Part shown: piece after piece, positions 26,030 through 35,371 of the stretch
Layout of the letters: each line of letters starts with the position of its first letter
Position numbering within the stretch: position 1 is the first letter of the stretch
DNA from: CBDHDJ01 sp965261645
GTDB taxonomy: Bacteria; Pseudomonadota; Alphaproteobacteria; SHVV01
Assembly (NCBI GenBank): GCA_965261645.1
Contig: CBDHDJ010000003.1
Span: 1,116,001 to 1,180,000 of the forward strand
DNA length: 64,000 bases
Direction: 5' to 3'
Made by a program: the position numbers and the translations under genes
Notes under the pieces: generated by a model
What the model was told of the DNA's origin: nothing
Databases searched by the model: none
Seen by the model: the letters and a program-made list of their open reading frames with translations, nothing else

Positions 26030-26659
26030 GTCACTCCAGCACCACCTTCCTGATCCTCATCGTCTTCAACCCGCGCGGCCCGGAGAGCATGTTCGTCAAA
26101 TCGATGATCGGCGACGCCATGACAATCGCGGTCGGCTACCTCGTCTACCGACTGGTGATGCGCGGCCTGGAGCGTCCGTTTATCGAAACCTCGCGAGATC
26201 CGCCGGCGGCTTGGTGGACGGTCCTGCAGTTGGGCTCGACCGGGTTCCTGTGGAGCATGTGGCTGATCCAGGATCTGGTCAACATCGCGGCCTATCGGGC
26301 CCGGTCTGCTGATCGCCGTGCTTGCCGTGATGCTGGCGCTGCTCGCCTGGATTTTTTATCGACGCGGCGGCGAGATCCAGCACATCGTCACCACCAAGAT
26401 CAACACCCGGGATGTCCGCTCGGCGACGGTGATCGATTTCATCTACGGCTCGATCCTGCTGTTCTTCAAGGAATGGAGCGACGTGCCGAAGAGCACCACC
26501 TGGGTGTTTCTCGGCCTGTTGGCCGGGCGCGAATTCGCCATCGGGATGGATACCTGGCTGCGCACGAATCGGGAGACCGCGATGATCGTCGTCAAGGACG
26601 CCTTCAAGGCCGCGATCGGCCTGGGCATCAGCATCGCCATGGCCCTTGGCCTGCGGTGA
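26030..26659 (+). pseudogene. integral membrane protein, 5' truncated and frameshifted
   Basis: It opens straight after IS debris (TTFLILIVFNPRGPESMFVK, AMTIAVGYLVYRLVMRGLER, LQLGSTGFLWSMWLIQDLVN). It shifts frame near 26300, then continues LIAVLAVMLALLAWIFYRRG, STTWVFLGLLAGREFAIGMD and AAIGLGISIAMALGLR to a stop at 26659. At least four membrane helices. Function unknown. It sits between IS3-D and the glutamine synthetase, convergent with the latter. Confidence 0.6.
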
Positions 26660-26750
26660 GTCGTTTGAAGCCGGGCGATCCGCCCGCGCGTTGCCGCTGC
26701 CGACACCGGGGCGTCGGTCGCGAGCCCGATGGCGGACCGGCCCGCGCCCG

Positions 26751-28847
26751 TCACTGATGCCCGTGCAGCATGTCTGAATAGGTCGGCAGCGGCCACCGGC
26801 GGCCGTCCACCAGCGCCTCCAGCCGATCCGCCGCGGCCCTCGCGGACAGCATCAGCGGTTTGATGGTCTCGTGGGCGTAAGACGCCGATTGCGCGGGGCT
26901 ATCGTCTGGAAAGTTGTCGAACGCATCGGAGAGTTGGTCAGTCTCGGCAAGCAACTCACGAACGAGATTATCCTTTTCATCGAACAACTTGGAAGCATAA
27001 CCGGAATCGATGCTCGTGCGGGCATCCTCGATGGCGACAGGAATAACGAGCGTCCGCAGGATATTCAGTAGAGTTTGTGCCTCGATTCGCAGTTCCGCCG
27101 CATACGCGTCCTGGAGGACGCTCTGACGCGCCGTGATCTCCCGTTCGTTGAAGATGCCGAGCTCACCGAAGAGCTTGATGTTCTTGGCCGACGTCAGCGC
27201 CTGATATGCCTCGGGACTGCTCTTCAGATGGATCAGTTCTGACTTTTCGGCGTGCTCGTACAACTCCTCGGAGTAGCCGTTTCCGCTGAACAGCGCGCCC
27301 CGGTTCTCCCGGATGGTCTTGCGGATGACCTCATCGACCGACTCGCCGGCATCGATCTGGTCGCACATATGCTTCAGGCTGTCGGCCAGCGCCGCGTTGA
27401 CCATCGTCAGCGGAAAGGCGATATGCTGGTTCCCGCCCACCGCCCGGAACTCGAACCGGTTACCGCACCACGGGAACGGCGCGGTGCGGTTGCGGTCTTC
27501 CAGGCTCGCTTTGATGTCCGCCACCGGCGCCGATATCTCGATCTGTTTGTGCTGGGCGCCGTAGGCGGTGAATTTGCCGCCTTCGGCGACCGTCTTGATA
27601 TGCGCCTCGAGGCTGGCACCGAGATGGAGCGTGATGATCGCCGGCGGCGCTTCCTGCGCACCCAGCCGATGATCGTTACCGGCAGTGGACACCCCGCAAC
27701 GCAGCAAATCGCCATGTCGGTTCACGCCGCGCAACAATGCGGCGACAAAGGCGATGAAACGCCGGTTGTCGTTCTCGGTTTCTCCCGGCACGAACAGGTT
27801 GAGCCCGGTGTCGGTGTTCAGGCCCCAGTTGTTGTGTTTGCCGTTGCCGTTGATGCCGGCAAACGGCTTCTCGTGGAACAGGATGGCGAAACCGTGGTCG
27901 AAGGCGAGGTCGCGGAGCACGTCCATCGCCAGTACGTTTGTGTCGGCCGCGAGGTTCGCCAAGCTGAATATGGGCGAGATCTCGTGCTGCGCCGGCGCCA
28001 CCTCGTTGTGGGTACAGTGAATTGAGATCCCGAGCTCCCACATCCTGTCGCGCGCCTCCGCCACGTAGCAGTTCACCCGCGGCGGCAGTCTGGCGAAGTA
28101 GTTGGTCGACAACTCCTGACCGCGAAGCGGCGGCGCCCCCACCAGGGTGCGGCCTGTCGCCACCAGATCGGGTCGCGCTAAGTACTTTTCCCGATCGATC
28201 AGAAAGAACTCTTGCTCCCAACCGACGTTGCACAGAACCTGCCTGGTGTCGGTGTCGCCGAGATGCGTCAAAAGCCGCAGGCCCTGCTCGTTGACCGCGA
28301 GATCGGCGCGCAACAGCGGGGTTTTTTGGTCAAGCGCCTCCCCGATCCAGGAAACGAAGGCAGACGGTATATACAGTGTTTGCCGATAGACGAAGGGCGG
28401 CGATCCGGTGTCCCAGCCGATATAGGCCGCCGCTTCGTGGGTTTCGCGCAAGCCGCCGTTGGGGAATGACGACCCGTCGGTCTCGGTCTGGAACAATTCG
28501 GAGCCGGACAGATCCATCATCAGCCGACCGGTGGCGAAATCCACCGCGACAAAGGTTTCGAGCTTCTCGCCATGAATCGGTCCGCGTATCGGCGAGAACC
28601 AGTGCGAATAGCCGATGCAACCTTTCGACTGGGCCCACTCCCGTATCGATAGCGCCAGCGCGTCCGCGGGTTCTCGGTCCATCGGTAGCCCGGTCGCCCG
28701 GCACCGCGCAAAGGCGTAGTAAACATCCGGGTCGACCAGCTTCTTTAGGATCGCCTCATCCAGCACATTGCTGTTCATGTTGGCGAGCGCGGGCGGCAGG
28801 GCGGCCGCCTGCGTCGGTGCATCATAAGTGGAGCGCGTGATCGTCAC
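26751..28847 (-). CDS. glnN: glutamine synthetase type III
   Basis: 698 residues, the ~700-aa size of GSIII (types I and II are 350-470). The N-terminal GSIII domain includes GCIGYSHWFSPIRGPIHGEK. The catalytic region has ELFQTETDGSSFPNGG, CNVGWEQEFFLIDREKY, the GSIII hallmark KPFAGINGNGKHNNW and PWCGNRFEFRAVGGNQHIAF. The C-terminal GSIII extension follows. It makes glutamine from glutamate, ammonium and ATP as a cytosolic dodecamer. The GTG start is the first in frame. The divergent gene is a receptor (29237), and amtB-glnK lie 17 kb away in the same block. Intact. Confidence 0.92.
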   Translation of the reverse strand: MTITRSTYDAPTQAAALPPALANMNSNVLDEAILKKLVDPDVYYAFARCRATGLPMDREPADALALSIREWAQSKGCIGYSHWFSPIRGPIHGEKLETFVAVDFATGRLMMDLSGSELFQTETDGSSFPNGGLRETHEAAAYIGWDTGSPPFVYRQTLYIPSAFVSWIGEALDQKTPLLRADLAVNEQGLRLLTHLGDTDTRQVLCNVGWEQEFFLIDREKYLARPDLVATGRTLVGAPPLRGQELSTNYFARLPPRVNCYVAEARDRMWELGISIHCTHNEVAPAQHEISPIFSLANLAADTNVLAMDVLRDLAFDHGFAILFHEKPFAGINGNGKHNNWGLNTDTGLNLFVPGETENDNRRFIAFVAALLRGVNRHGDLLRCGVSTAGNDHRLGAQEAPPAIITLHLGASLEAHIKTVAEGGKFTAYGAQHKQIEISAPVADIKASLEDRNRTAPFPWCGNRFEFRAVGGNQHIAFPLTMVNAALADSLKHMCDQIDAGESVDEVIRKTIRENRGALFSGNGYSEELYEHAEKSELIHLKSSPEAYQALTSAKNIKLFGELGIFNEREITARQSVLQDAYAAELRIEAQTLLNILRTLVIPVAIEDARTSIDSGYASKLFDEKDNLVRELLAETDQLSDAFDNFPDDSPAQSASYAHETIKPLMLSARAAADRLEALVDGRRWPLPTYSDMLHGHQ

Positions 28848-29236
28848 CGAGGTGTCCTTCCCAAATTACCTGTCCCTCATGGCGGAACTACCAGAAAAGA
28901 TAATAGGCACCGCCACCGCCAAGAACAACAAAGACAAGATAATAGGCACCGCCACCGCCAAGAACAACAGGGTGCCCCGGTTCACGATATATGAGATGCC
29001 GGTTCGCCGCCGGGATTGCCGCGTCGAGTCCGCGCGCGCCTTCGGGTCGCAGCCGCCGGCTGCGAGGATGATCGCACTTGAGCCGACTTCCCGGCGCCGC
29101 CCGGAACGCTTCTGCCAAGCATTCGGGCGGCGTCGGCCCTTTCTCGATCGTCGCAGATTTTGAGCCACGCACTCGAATAGTCGGTTTAAAGTTGGTAACT
29201 TTGCTTCCGTTCCCAGTCGGCAAACTGGGAGAGAGG
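28848..29236. repeat. divergent intergenic region with 39-bp tandem repeat
   Basis: Two copies of a 39-bp period (28897-28935 and 28936-28968; the core aagataataggcaccgcc is shared exactly over 33 bp) lie about 50 bp upstream of the glutamine synthetase start. Past them are ~260 bp with no convincing gene, then a ribosome site gagagg before the receptor gene at 29237. I see no clear sigma-54 -24/-12 pair. The repeat could hold duplicated regulator sites or be a replication-slippage product. Confidence 0.5.
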
Positions 29237-29351
29237 ATGTATGCGATGCGGCGGATGACGAGGCGAACAATGCTCCGCTCCGGTCTTGGAGAATGCTTGA
29301 TGGCGCCCTTGTCAATCTCTCTTGGTGTGGCTACGGAAACGACTGGACTAG

Positions 29352-30880
29352 CAGCCTGTTGAAAAAGATTGGTGGCGGACCTGTGCTCGGCATGATTCAC
29401 TTTCGAGTGTAATTTTGCTCTCGAGGTGGCGATGCAGGGAATGGATAGACGGTCTTGAGAGTTGTTCTCCTACGTGGATCTTGAGAAGCGGGTTCGCCCG
29501 GATCATCCATTGCGGGCGATCCGTTCGATCTCGGACGAAGCGCTGGAGACGCTGTCCGAAGACTTCCGGGATCTCTATTCGGGAGTGGGTCGGCCTTCGG
29601 TCGCGCCGGAGAAGCTGCTCCGGGCGATGCTGTTGCAGGCGTTTCACTCGATCCGCTCGGAGCGCCAATTGATGGAGCGCCTTGAGTTCGACCTCCTGTT
29701 CCGTTGGTTCGTTGGCCTGGGCATCGACGATGTGGTGTGGGACCACTCGACCTTCTCGAAGAACCGAGACCGGCTGCTTGCGGGGGAGATCGCGGCCAAG
29801 TTCCTGTCCGCCGTGCTGGCTCGGCCGCGCGTGAAGCGGCTGCTATCAACCGACCACTTCAGTGTTGATGGCACGCTGGTGGGCGCCTGGCATCAATGAA
29901 GAGCTTCAAGCCGAGGGACGGTGCGCCCGACGATGATACCGGGCGCGGCACTGGTGGCACAGGCGGCGGCGGGCACAATGCCGGTTCCGACTTCCGGGGC
30001 GAGCGGCGCTCGAATGCGACCCATGAGAGCACCACCGATACCGATGCGATGCTGTACCGCAAGGGTCCGGGCATGGAGGCGCGGCTGTGTTACATCGGGC
30101 ACGGCCTGATGGAGAACCGCTCGGGTCTGATCGTCGATGCGAGACTGACACGGGTCTCCGGCCATGCCGAACGGCGAGCGGCGCTGGAGATGATCGAGCC
30201 CCTGGCGGACCGGCCACGCGCAGTCACTCTAGGCGCGGATCGCGGCTACGATGCTGCCGACTTCGTCGAGGAATTGCGGGGCCACAACGTCCGCCCCCAT
30301 GTGGCCCGGAACACCAGCCGGCGGCGTTCGGCCATCGACGGGCGGACGACTCGGCATCCCGGTTACGCCGTCAGTCAGCGGATCCGCAAGCGCATCGAGG
30401 AGGCCTTTGGCTGGATCAAGACGGTGGCCGGGATGGGCCGGACCAAGCTGCGGGGACGGGCCAAGGTTGATTGGGCCTTCACCTTCGCGGCAGCGGCCTA
30501 CAACCCGGTCCGGTTGCCCAAGCTGCTGGAAACCGGGCCATGACGGCGCCAATGAACTGGCAGCTGGTTGGCCGCTGGCGGATCGTCGAGGCCGATCTCT
30601 GGGATCGTGACCACCTCGATCTGGTCGAGCCGGCCATGATGACCATTCGAGCGGATGGCCACGGCGAGATCGCCTTCGGCGCCATGCAGGCCAGCCTCGA
30701 CCTCGAATACAGCCGCTCCATGGTCTTCTTCACCTGGGCCGGGTTCGACGAAATGGACGACGTCAACGGTTCCGGCTCGGCTGAGTTGCGCGACAACGGG
30801 TCGATCGAAATCCAGTTCGCATACCATCTCGGCGACGAAGCCATCCTCAAGGCCAAACCCGCTATTTCTTCAACAGGCTG
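29352..30880 (+). mobile_element. IS5-family element with passenger gene (1529 bp)
   Basis: Ends cagcctgttgaaaaa and, inverted, cagcctgttgaagaaa. Flanks CTAG and CTAA both fit the YTAR target of IS5-type elements; excision restores the receptor reading frame (gactggacta agcgag). Contains a broken transposase and a small downstream ORF. Confidence 0.85.
29432..30543 (+). pseudogene. IS5-family transposase with nonsense and frameshift
   Basis: The frame from ATG 29432 meets TGA at 29456 and then continues LFSYVDLEKRVRPDHPLRAI, FHSIRSERQLMERLEFDLLF. A missing G (tggcat for expected tgggcat) near 29890 shifts the frame. The rest is open: MKSFKPRDGAPDDD, DFRGERRSNATHESTTDTDA, LGADRGYDAADFVEELRGHN, RKRIEEAFGWIKTVAGMGRT. 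Both lesions would abolish activity. Confidence 0.85.
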
Positions 30881-30884
30881 CTAA
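30540..30884 (+). CDS. IS5 passenger protein of unknown function
   Basis: 114 residues. NWQLVGRWRIVEADLWDRDH, LDLVEPAMMTIRADGHGEIA, FTWAGFDEMDDVNGSGSAEL: a small lipocalin-like beta protein often seen beside this transposase type, with no assigned role. The ATG overlaps the transposase stop region. The stop TAA is formed by IS bases plus the CTAA target copy: TG|C TAA. It is intact while the transposase is not. Confidence 0.7.
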   Translation: MTAPMNWQLVGRWRIVEADLWDRDHLDLVEPAMMTIRADGHGEIAFGAMQASLDLEYSRSMVFFTWAGFDEMDDVNGSGSAELRDNGSIEIQFAYHLGDEAILKAKPAISSTGC

Positions 30885-32047
30885 GCGAGGCGGAGATCGT
30901 CCTCGGCATGTCGGCTGCGTTCCCCGGCCCGTCGCGAGGGCTCGGCATCGAGCTCATCGCGGCGCCAGCGCCTATTTCACCCATGTTAACCGGGCCGGCG
31001 GCGTGCGCGGTCGCAAGATCGTCCTCAAAACCCATGACGACGGCTACCAGCCCGACCCGTCGGTCGCGAACACGCTGACGCTGATGCTCGAGGACCAGGT
31101 CTTCGCGCTGTTCGGCTACGTCGGCACGCCGACCGTGACCCGGGTGCTGCCAATGCTGAAGAAGTTCCAGGAGCGCAACGTCTATCTGTTCTTTCCCTTC
31201 ACCGGCGCCCAGCCGCAGCGCGAGCCGCCTTATGGTGAGTTCGCCTTCAACTTGCGCGCCTCGTACCGTCAGGAAACCGCGGGGCTGGTCGATAATTTCG
31301 TCGCCATCGGCCGGCGGCGCATCGCCGTGTTCTACCAGGCCGACGCCTATGGCCGCAGCAGCTGGGCCGGGGTGCGGCGGGCGCTCAAGAAATACGGCGA
31401 ACGGATCGTCGGCGAGGCCGCGTACCGGCGCGGCGAGAAGTTCAGCGGCAGCATGCGCCAACAGGTCGAGATTCTGAAGCCGTCGAAGCCCGACGCGGTC
31501 ATCTGCATCGGCGCCTATGCCGCCTGCGCGGCGTTCATCCGCGACTCGGTTGATCTCGGCCTCAGGTTCCGATCGCCAACCTCTCCTTCGTCGGCAGCGA
31601 GAACCTTCTGGAGCTGATCACCGAGGGCCGCCAGGACAGCCAGCGCTACACCCGGCTGCTGGTGAACTCGCAGGTCGCGCCGAGCTACGAGGACGTCTCG
31701 ATCCCGGCGGTGCGCGAATACCGCGAGCTGATGCGGCTCTACGATCCCCCAGGCACTCCGGGAACTGCTGAAGGAGCGCTACACCCCCTTCTCGCACAGC
31801 TTCGTCAGCCTGGAGGGCTTCCTCGACGCCAAGCTGATGGTCGAGGTGCTGCGCCGCCTCGGTGATAACCCGAAACGAAGCAAGCTCGAAAGCGCGGTCG
31901 TCACGGTCAATGACTTCGAACTCGGCATCGGCGAACGGGTCTCCTTCGGCGCCACCCGCCGGCAGGGTCTGCAGGGGGTTTACTACACCGTTGTAGAGGC
32001 GGATCGTTTCGTCACCCTGGACAACTGGGAAGAAAGGTTTTCGTGAG

Positions 32048-32728
32048 ATGAAGATCCAAAGACTGTTTCAGGGGACGTTGTTCGGCATTTTCTTCCCATT
32101 TGGCCTGATCGGCGTATCGACCTCGATTCTGTGTATCTACACGGTCGATATCCATCTGTCGAAGGAATACGAGAGCAACAGCAAGGGCATCGCCAAGACC
32201 ATCGCCGACGCCAGCGTCGACATCATCCTCAATCGCGACCTGTCGGCACTGCAATCCCTGATCGACCAATTCGTCGAGATTCAGGGCATCAGTTACATCT
32301 ACATCACCAGCGAATCGAGCGAGTTTCTCGCTCACACCTTCGTGCCCCGCATTCCCGAAGAGATCCGGAACAGCGATTCGTTCAGCACCGCGGCCATCGA
32401 GCGCAGCCTGCCCGGAATGGGCGACTTCGTCGAGGTCAGCAACCCGATTCTCACCGGCGTCGCCGGCAGCGTTCACATCGGCATGGACATGGGGCTGATC
32501 GTCCTGAAGATTCAGCGGGCGATCGGCCAACAGGTCTATCTGATCTCGATAATATTCGTCGTCGGCGTCTTCGCCGCCATCTGGTTCGTCAATCTCGCCG
32601 CCAAGCCGATCGAAAGGCTTCTTGCCTATGCCGTGGGCCTCGCGCGCGACGACGGCGCAGCGACGGACGACCGGCTGCTCGCCCGCAACGACGAGATCGG
32701 AGAACGCGCCCGCCTCTTTCTCTTATGA
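32048..32728 (+). pseudogene. sensor histidine kinase, N-terminal part only
   Basis: TM1 is FGIFFPFGLIGVSTSILCIY (~12-31), then a ~125-residue periplasmic sensor (KTIADASVDIILNRDLSALQ, GISYIYITSESSEFLAHTFV), TM2 is YLISIIFVVGVFAAIWFVNL (~165-185) and the start of a HAMP domain is AAKPIERLLAYAVGLARDDG. It ends abruptly at 32728, before any dimerisation or ATPase domain. It follows the receptor gene by 1 bp, so the two were one operon, parallel to the intact pair at 41710-45056. Confidence 0.8.
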
Positions 32729-33063
32729 GGGCACACGCAGTCAAGCGGAGAAGTTGGTTGGGTTTACTGCATGGCGAACTCGCTTTCTGGGTTGGTCGGA
32801 TTGACGGTTGATTTGCCTTGTAGCCAGATCGGAACGCTTTTCGCATCGGTCGCGCTTGTGCGCATACCCAACTCTTATCCGGGAGGTTTTTCGGCGACGG
32901 TGCGCCGGAACCATCCCTCGATCCCGTTTGCTGCGGGCGCAGCGTTCCGGAGGCGGGGCCCATCTCTATGTCGGCGTCTTTCAGCCCGTCAGAGGCTCGG
33001 CCACACGCCACCCGGCCCAGCCCCGACCGCGTCCGGCCGGTCTGGAACAGCGCGGTCTCGTGA
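32729..33063. other. junction region, no supportable gene
   Basis: The sequence between the truncated kinase and the IS110-C transposase stop. Open frames here lack motifs. It probably contains the 3' non-coding end of IS110-C and unknown debris. Confidence 0.4.
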
Positions 33064-33881
33064 TCAGACGAGCGTGGCGCCAGTCGGCACGAGGCCGGTC
33101 TCGGAGAACCGCCAGAGCGCGATGAGCAGCTTGCGGGCGAGCGCCACGATCATCACCCGGCGGATCCGTCCACGGGACCCCGCAGTGCGCTCGTTGAACC
33201 ACTTGCTGAGCACGCTATCAGGCTGATAGCGTAGCCAGCGCCACGCCATTTGGATGAGCTGTGCCTGGATCCATGCTGGACCGTCGCGGCTGATCCCCTG
33301 GTCGCGTTGCGTGTCTCCGCTCGCCCAAGGGGTTGGCGTCACACCGACCCAGCTCGCGAGTTCGCGACGATTGCGGAACCCGCGGTAGAAGACTTCGTGC
33401 GTCAGGATGGTTGCGTCGTTCGGACCGATCGCCTTCAGCCGGGTCAGAGCTGCGATCTTCGCCGCCGCCCGAGCTTGGCTTCCCTCGGGCGCATCCACCA
33501 TCGAGATCGCCTCTCCAGACAGCACGAACGCATTACGTTCGGCCTCGACCCGGGCGATCTGCTCTTCCACGAGTGCCAGCCGTTCCGCAATCCGCAGGAT
33601 CTCCTGCCGGGCCCGCGGCGGGAGCGGTGACCCGTACGCGGTCTCCACGTCGGCGAACTTCGCCTCGAAGTCCTTCGAACGGGGCTGCACGTCGAAGATG
33701 CCGTGCAACTTGAGAAGTCCCTTGATCGAGTTCGTCAGCGATGTCCGCTCCTTCACCAGGCGCTGGCGCTCCCGATGCAGTCGCTTGCGGTCCTCTTCCT
33801 CCACGCTCGGCCCTCTCTGCCAACCTCACTGAGACACCGGCCCCCCTTGGAATTGCTGTAGGGCGGTGGAGGTGAATACCA

Positions 33882-34370
33882 ATGACCGCAGAGAGAGAAT
33901 CGATGACATTGCAAGAGATGGACGCTCCGGCCCTGGGGGTCGAGGAGCGTCGCGACGAGGCCCCCGGAGCCGGAGCCAGCCACGCACGGCCAACGCCGGA
34001 CCCGGAGGTCGTGGCCAAGCCGAAGAGGCGCAAGTTCACCGCGCAGTATCGACTGCGGATGCTGGAGGAGGCAGAGAGCTGCACGCAGCCCGGCGAGGTG
34101 GGCCGGCTGCTTCGCCGCGAGGGGCTGTACAGCTCCCATTTGACGGAATGGCGCAGGGCGCGGCGTGAAGGGTCGCTTCAAGGCCTGACCCCGAGCAAAC
34201 GCGGTCGGAAGCCCGCCGAGCGCAACCCCCTCAGCGCGAAGGTGCACGAGCTCGAGGCGAAAGTGGCTCGGCTGGAGAAGGAGCTGCACACCGCCCATAC
34301 GATCCTGGACGTCCAGGGAAAAGTTGCCGGGCTGCTGGGATTCAGCCTCGAACACGGGAAGGACTGCTGA
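33882..34370 (+). CDS. IS3-E OrfA
   Basis: 162 aa, long for an OrfA. Acidic leader, then KFTAQYRLRMLEEAESCTQP, GEVGRLLRREGLYSSHLTEW (HTH) and a coiled coil (KVHELEAKVARLEKELHTAH). The stop overlaps the OrfB ATG by 1 nt. Confidence 0.82.
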   Translation: MTAERESMTLQEMDAPALGVEERRDEAPGAGASHARPTPDPEVVAKPKRRKFTAQYRLRMLEEAESCTQPGEVGRLLRREGLYSSHLTEWRRARREGSLQGLTPSKRGRKPAERNPLSAKVHELEAKVARLEKELHTAHTILDVQGKVAGLLGFSLEHGKDC

Positions 34371-35371
34371 TGGCCGTCCAGCCGCTCGCATCGCAGGTCG
34401 GCGTGGCGCCGGCGTGCCGAGCGCTGGGGGTGCCACGGGCTTCCTTCTACCGTCGTCAGAGGCCCGCTCCCGGGCATCAGCAGCCCCGTCCTACGCCCGC
34501 CCGGGCCCTGTGTGCGTCCGAACGCGCGCACGTCCTCGACGTGCTCGCCAGCCCGCGCTTCGTCGACCGGTCACCGGCCGAGGTCGTCGCGACGCTGCTC
34601 GATGAAGGCCAGTATCTGTGCGCCGAGCGCACGATATACCGGATCCTGGCCGCGAACCAGCCGGTGCGAGAGCGGCGCAATCAGCGCAGTCATCCCTGCT
34701 ACACCAAGCCCGAGCTGGTGGCCACGGGCCCCAACCAGACCTGGTCCTGGGATATCACCCGGCTCCGGGGGCCCAAACGCTGGACGTCCTTCTACCTCTA
34801 TGTCTTGCTCGACATCTTCAGCCGCTGCGTCGTGGGCTGGATGGTTGCCGATCGGGAGAACGCCGCGCTCGCCGCGACGCTGATCGAGGAAACCTGTCTC
34901 AAGCAAGGCATCGAGCCCCAGGTGCTCACCCTGCATTCGGACCGCGGCGCGCCGATGACCAGCAAGTGTACCGCCCAACTCCTCGCCGACCTCGGGGTCA
35001 CCCGCTCTCTGAGCCGCCCCCAGGTCAGCGATGACAACCCGTTCTCCGAAGCGCAGTTCAAGACCCTGAAGTATCACCCCGGCTTCCCTGGGCGCTTCGA
35101 AGACATTACCGCCGCCATCGCCTTCTGCCGGTCGTTCTTCCCCTGGTACAACACCGAGCACCGCCATGCCGGGATCGCGATGCTCACCCCCGATGATGTC
35201 CATCATCACCGGGCACCGGATGTGCTGGCTCAGCGCGGACGTACCCTGCAAGCCGCCTGGGCCCTTCACCCCGAACGCTTCGTCCACGGCACCCCGAAAC
35301 CCGCCCCGCTTCCCGAAGCCGTCTGGATCAACCCACCCGCCACTTCCACAACAGGAGAAACGAGTCAGTAA
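34370..35371 (+). CDS. IS3-E OrfB transposase
   Basis: 333 aa. Core: NQTWSWDITRLRGPKRWTSF (first Asp), VLTLHSDRGAPMTSKCTAQL (second Asp) and VSDDNPFSEAQFKTLKYHPG (Glu), then FPWYNTEHRHAGIAMLTPDD. Complete. Confidence 0.87.
   Translation: MAVQPLASQVGVAPACRALGVPRASFYRRQRPAPGHQQPRPTPARALCASERAHVLDVLASPRFVDRSPAEVVATLLDEGQYLCAERTIYRILAANQPVRERRNQRSHPCYTKPELVATGPNQTWSWDITRLRGPKRWTSFYLYVLLDIFSRCVVGWMVADRENAALAATLIEETCLKQGIEPQVLTLHSDRGAPMTSKCTAQLLADLGVTRSLSRPQVSDDNPFSEAQFKTLKYHPGFPGRFEDITAAIAFCRSFFPWYNTEHRHAGIAMLTPDDVHHHRAPDVLAQRGRTLQAAWALHPERFVHGTPKPAPLPEAVWINPPATSTTGETSQ

Larger units (their letters stand above)
29237..32046 (+). pseudogene. LivJ/UrtA-like periplasmic binding protein gene, IS-split and frameshifted
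   Basis: Residues 1-36 (MYAMRRMTRRTMLRSGLGEC...) form a signal peptide, possibly Tat-like (RRTML). An IS5-type element interrupts at TGL; beyond it LSEAEIVLGMSAAFPGPSRG resumes in the same frame. One base is then missing near 30954, after which GVRGRKIVLKTHDDGYQPDP, FALFGYVGTPTVTRVLPMLK, AVFYQADAYGRSSWAGVRRA follow. Two more shifts (near 31570 and 31750) precede the tail SLEGFLDAKLMVEVLRRL and TVVEADRFVTLDN. The fold is Peripla_BP_6. The intact paralogue is at 41710. The product is dead. Confidence 0.85.

Noticed and set aside
28866..29315. minus-strand frame with repeated LFLAVAVPII hydrophobic stretches
   Set aside because: The hydrophobic parts come from the 39-bp DNA repeat; the rest is not protein-like and no start fits. 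Kept only as a repeat observation.
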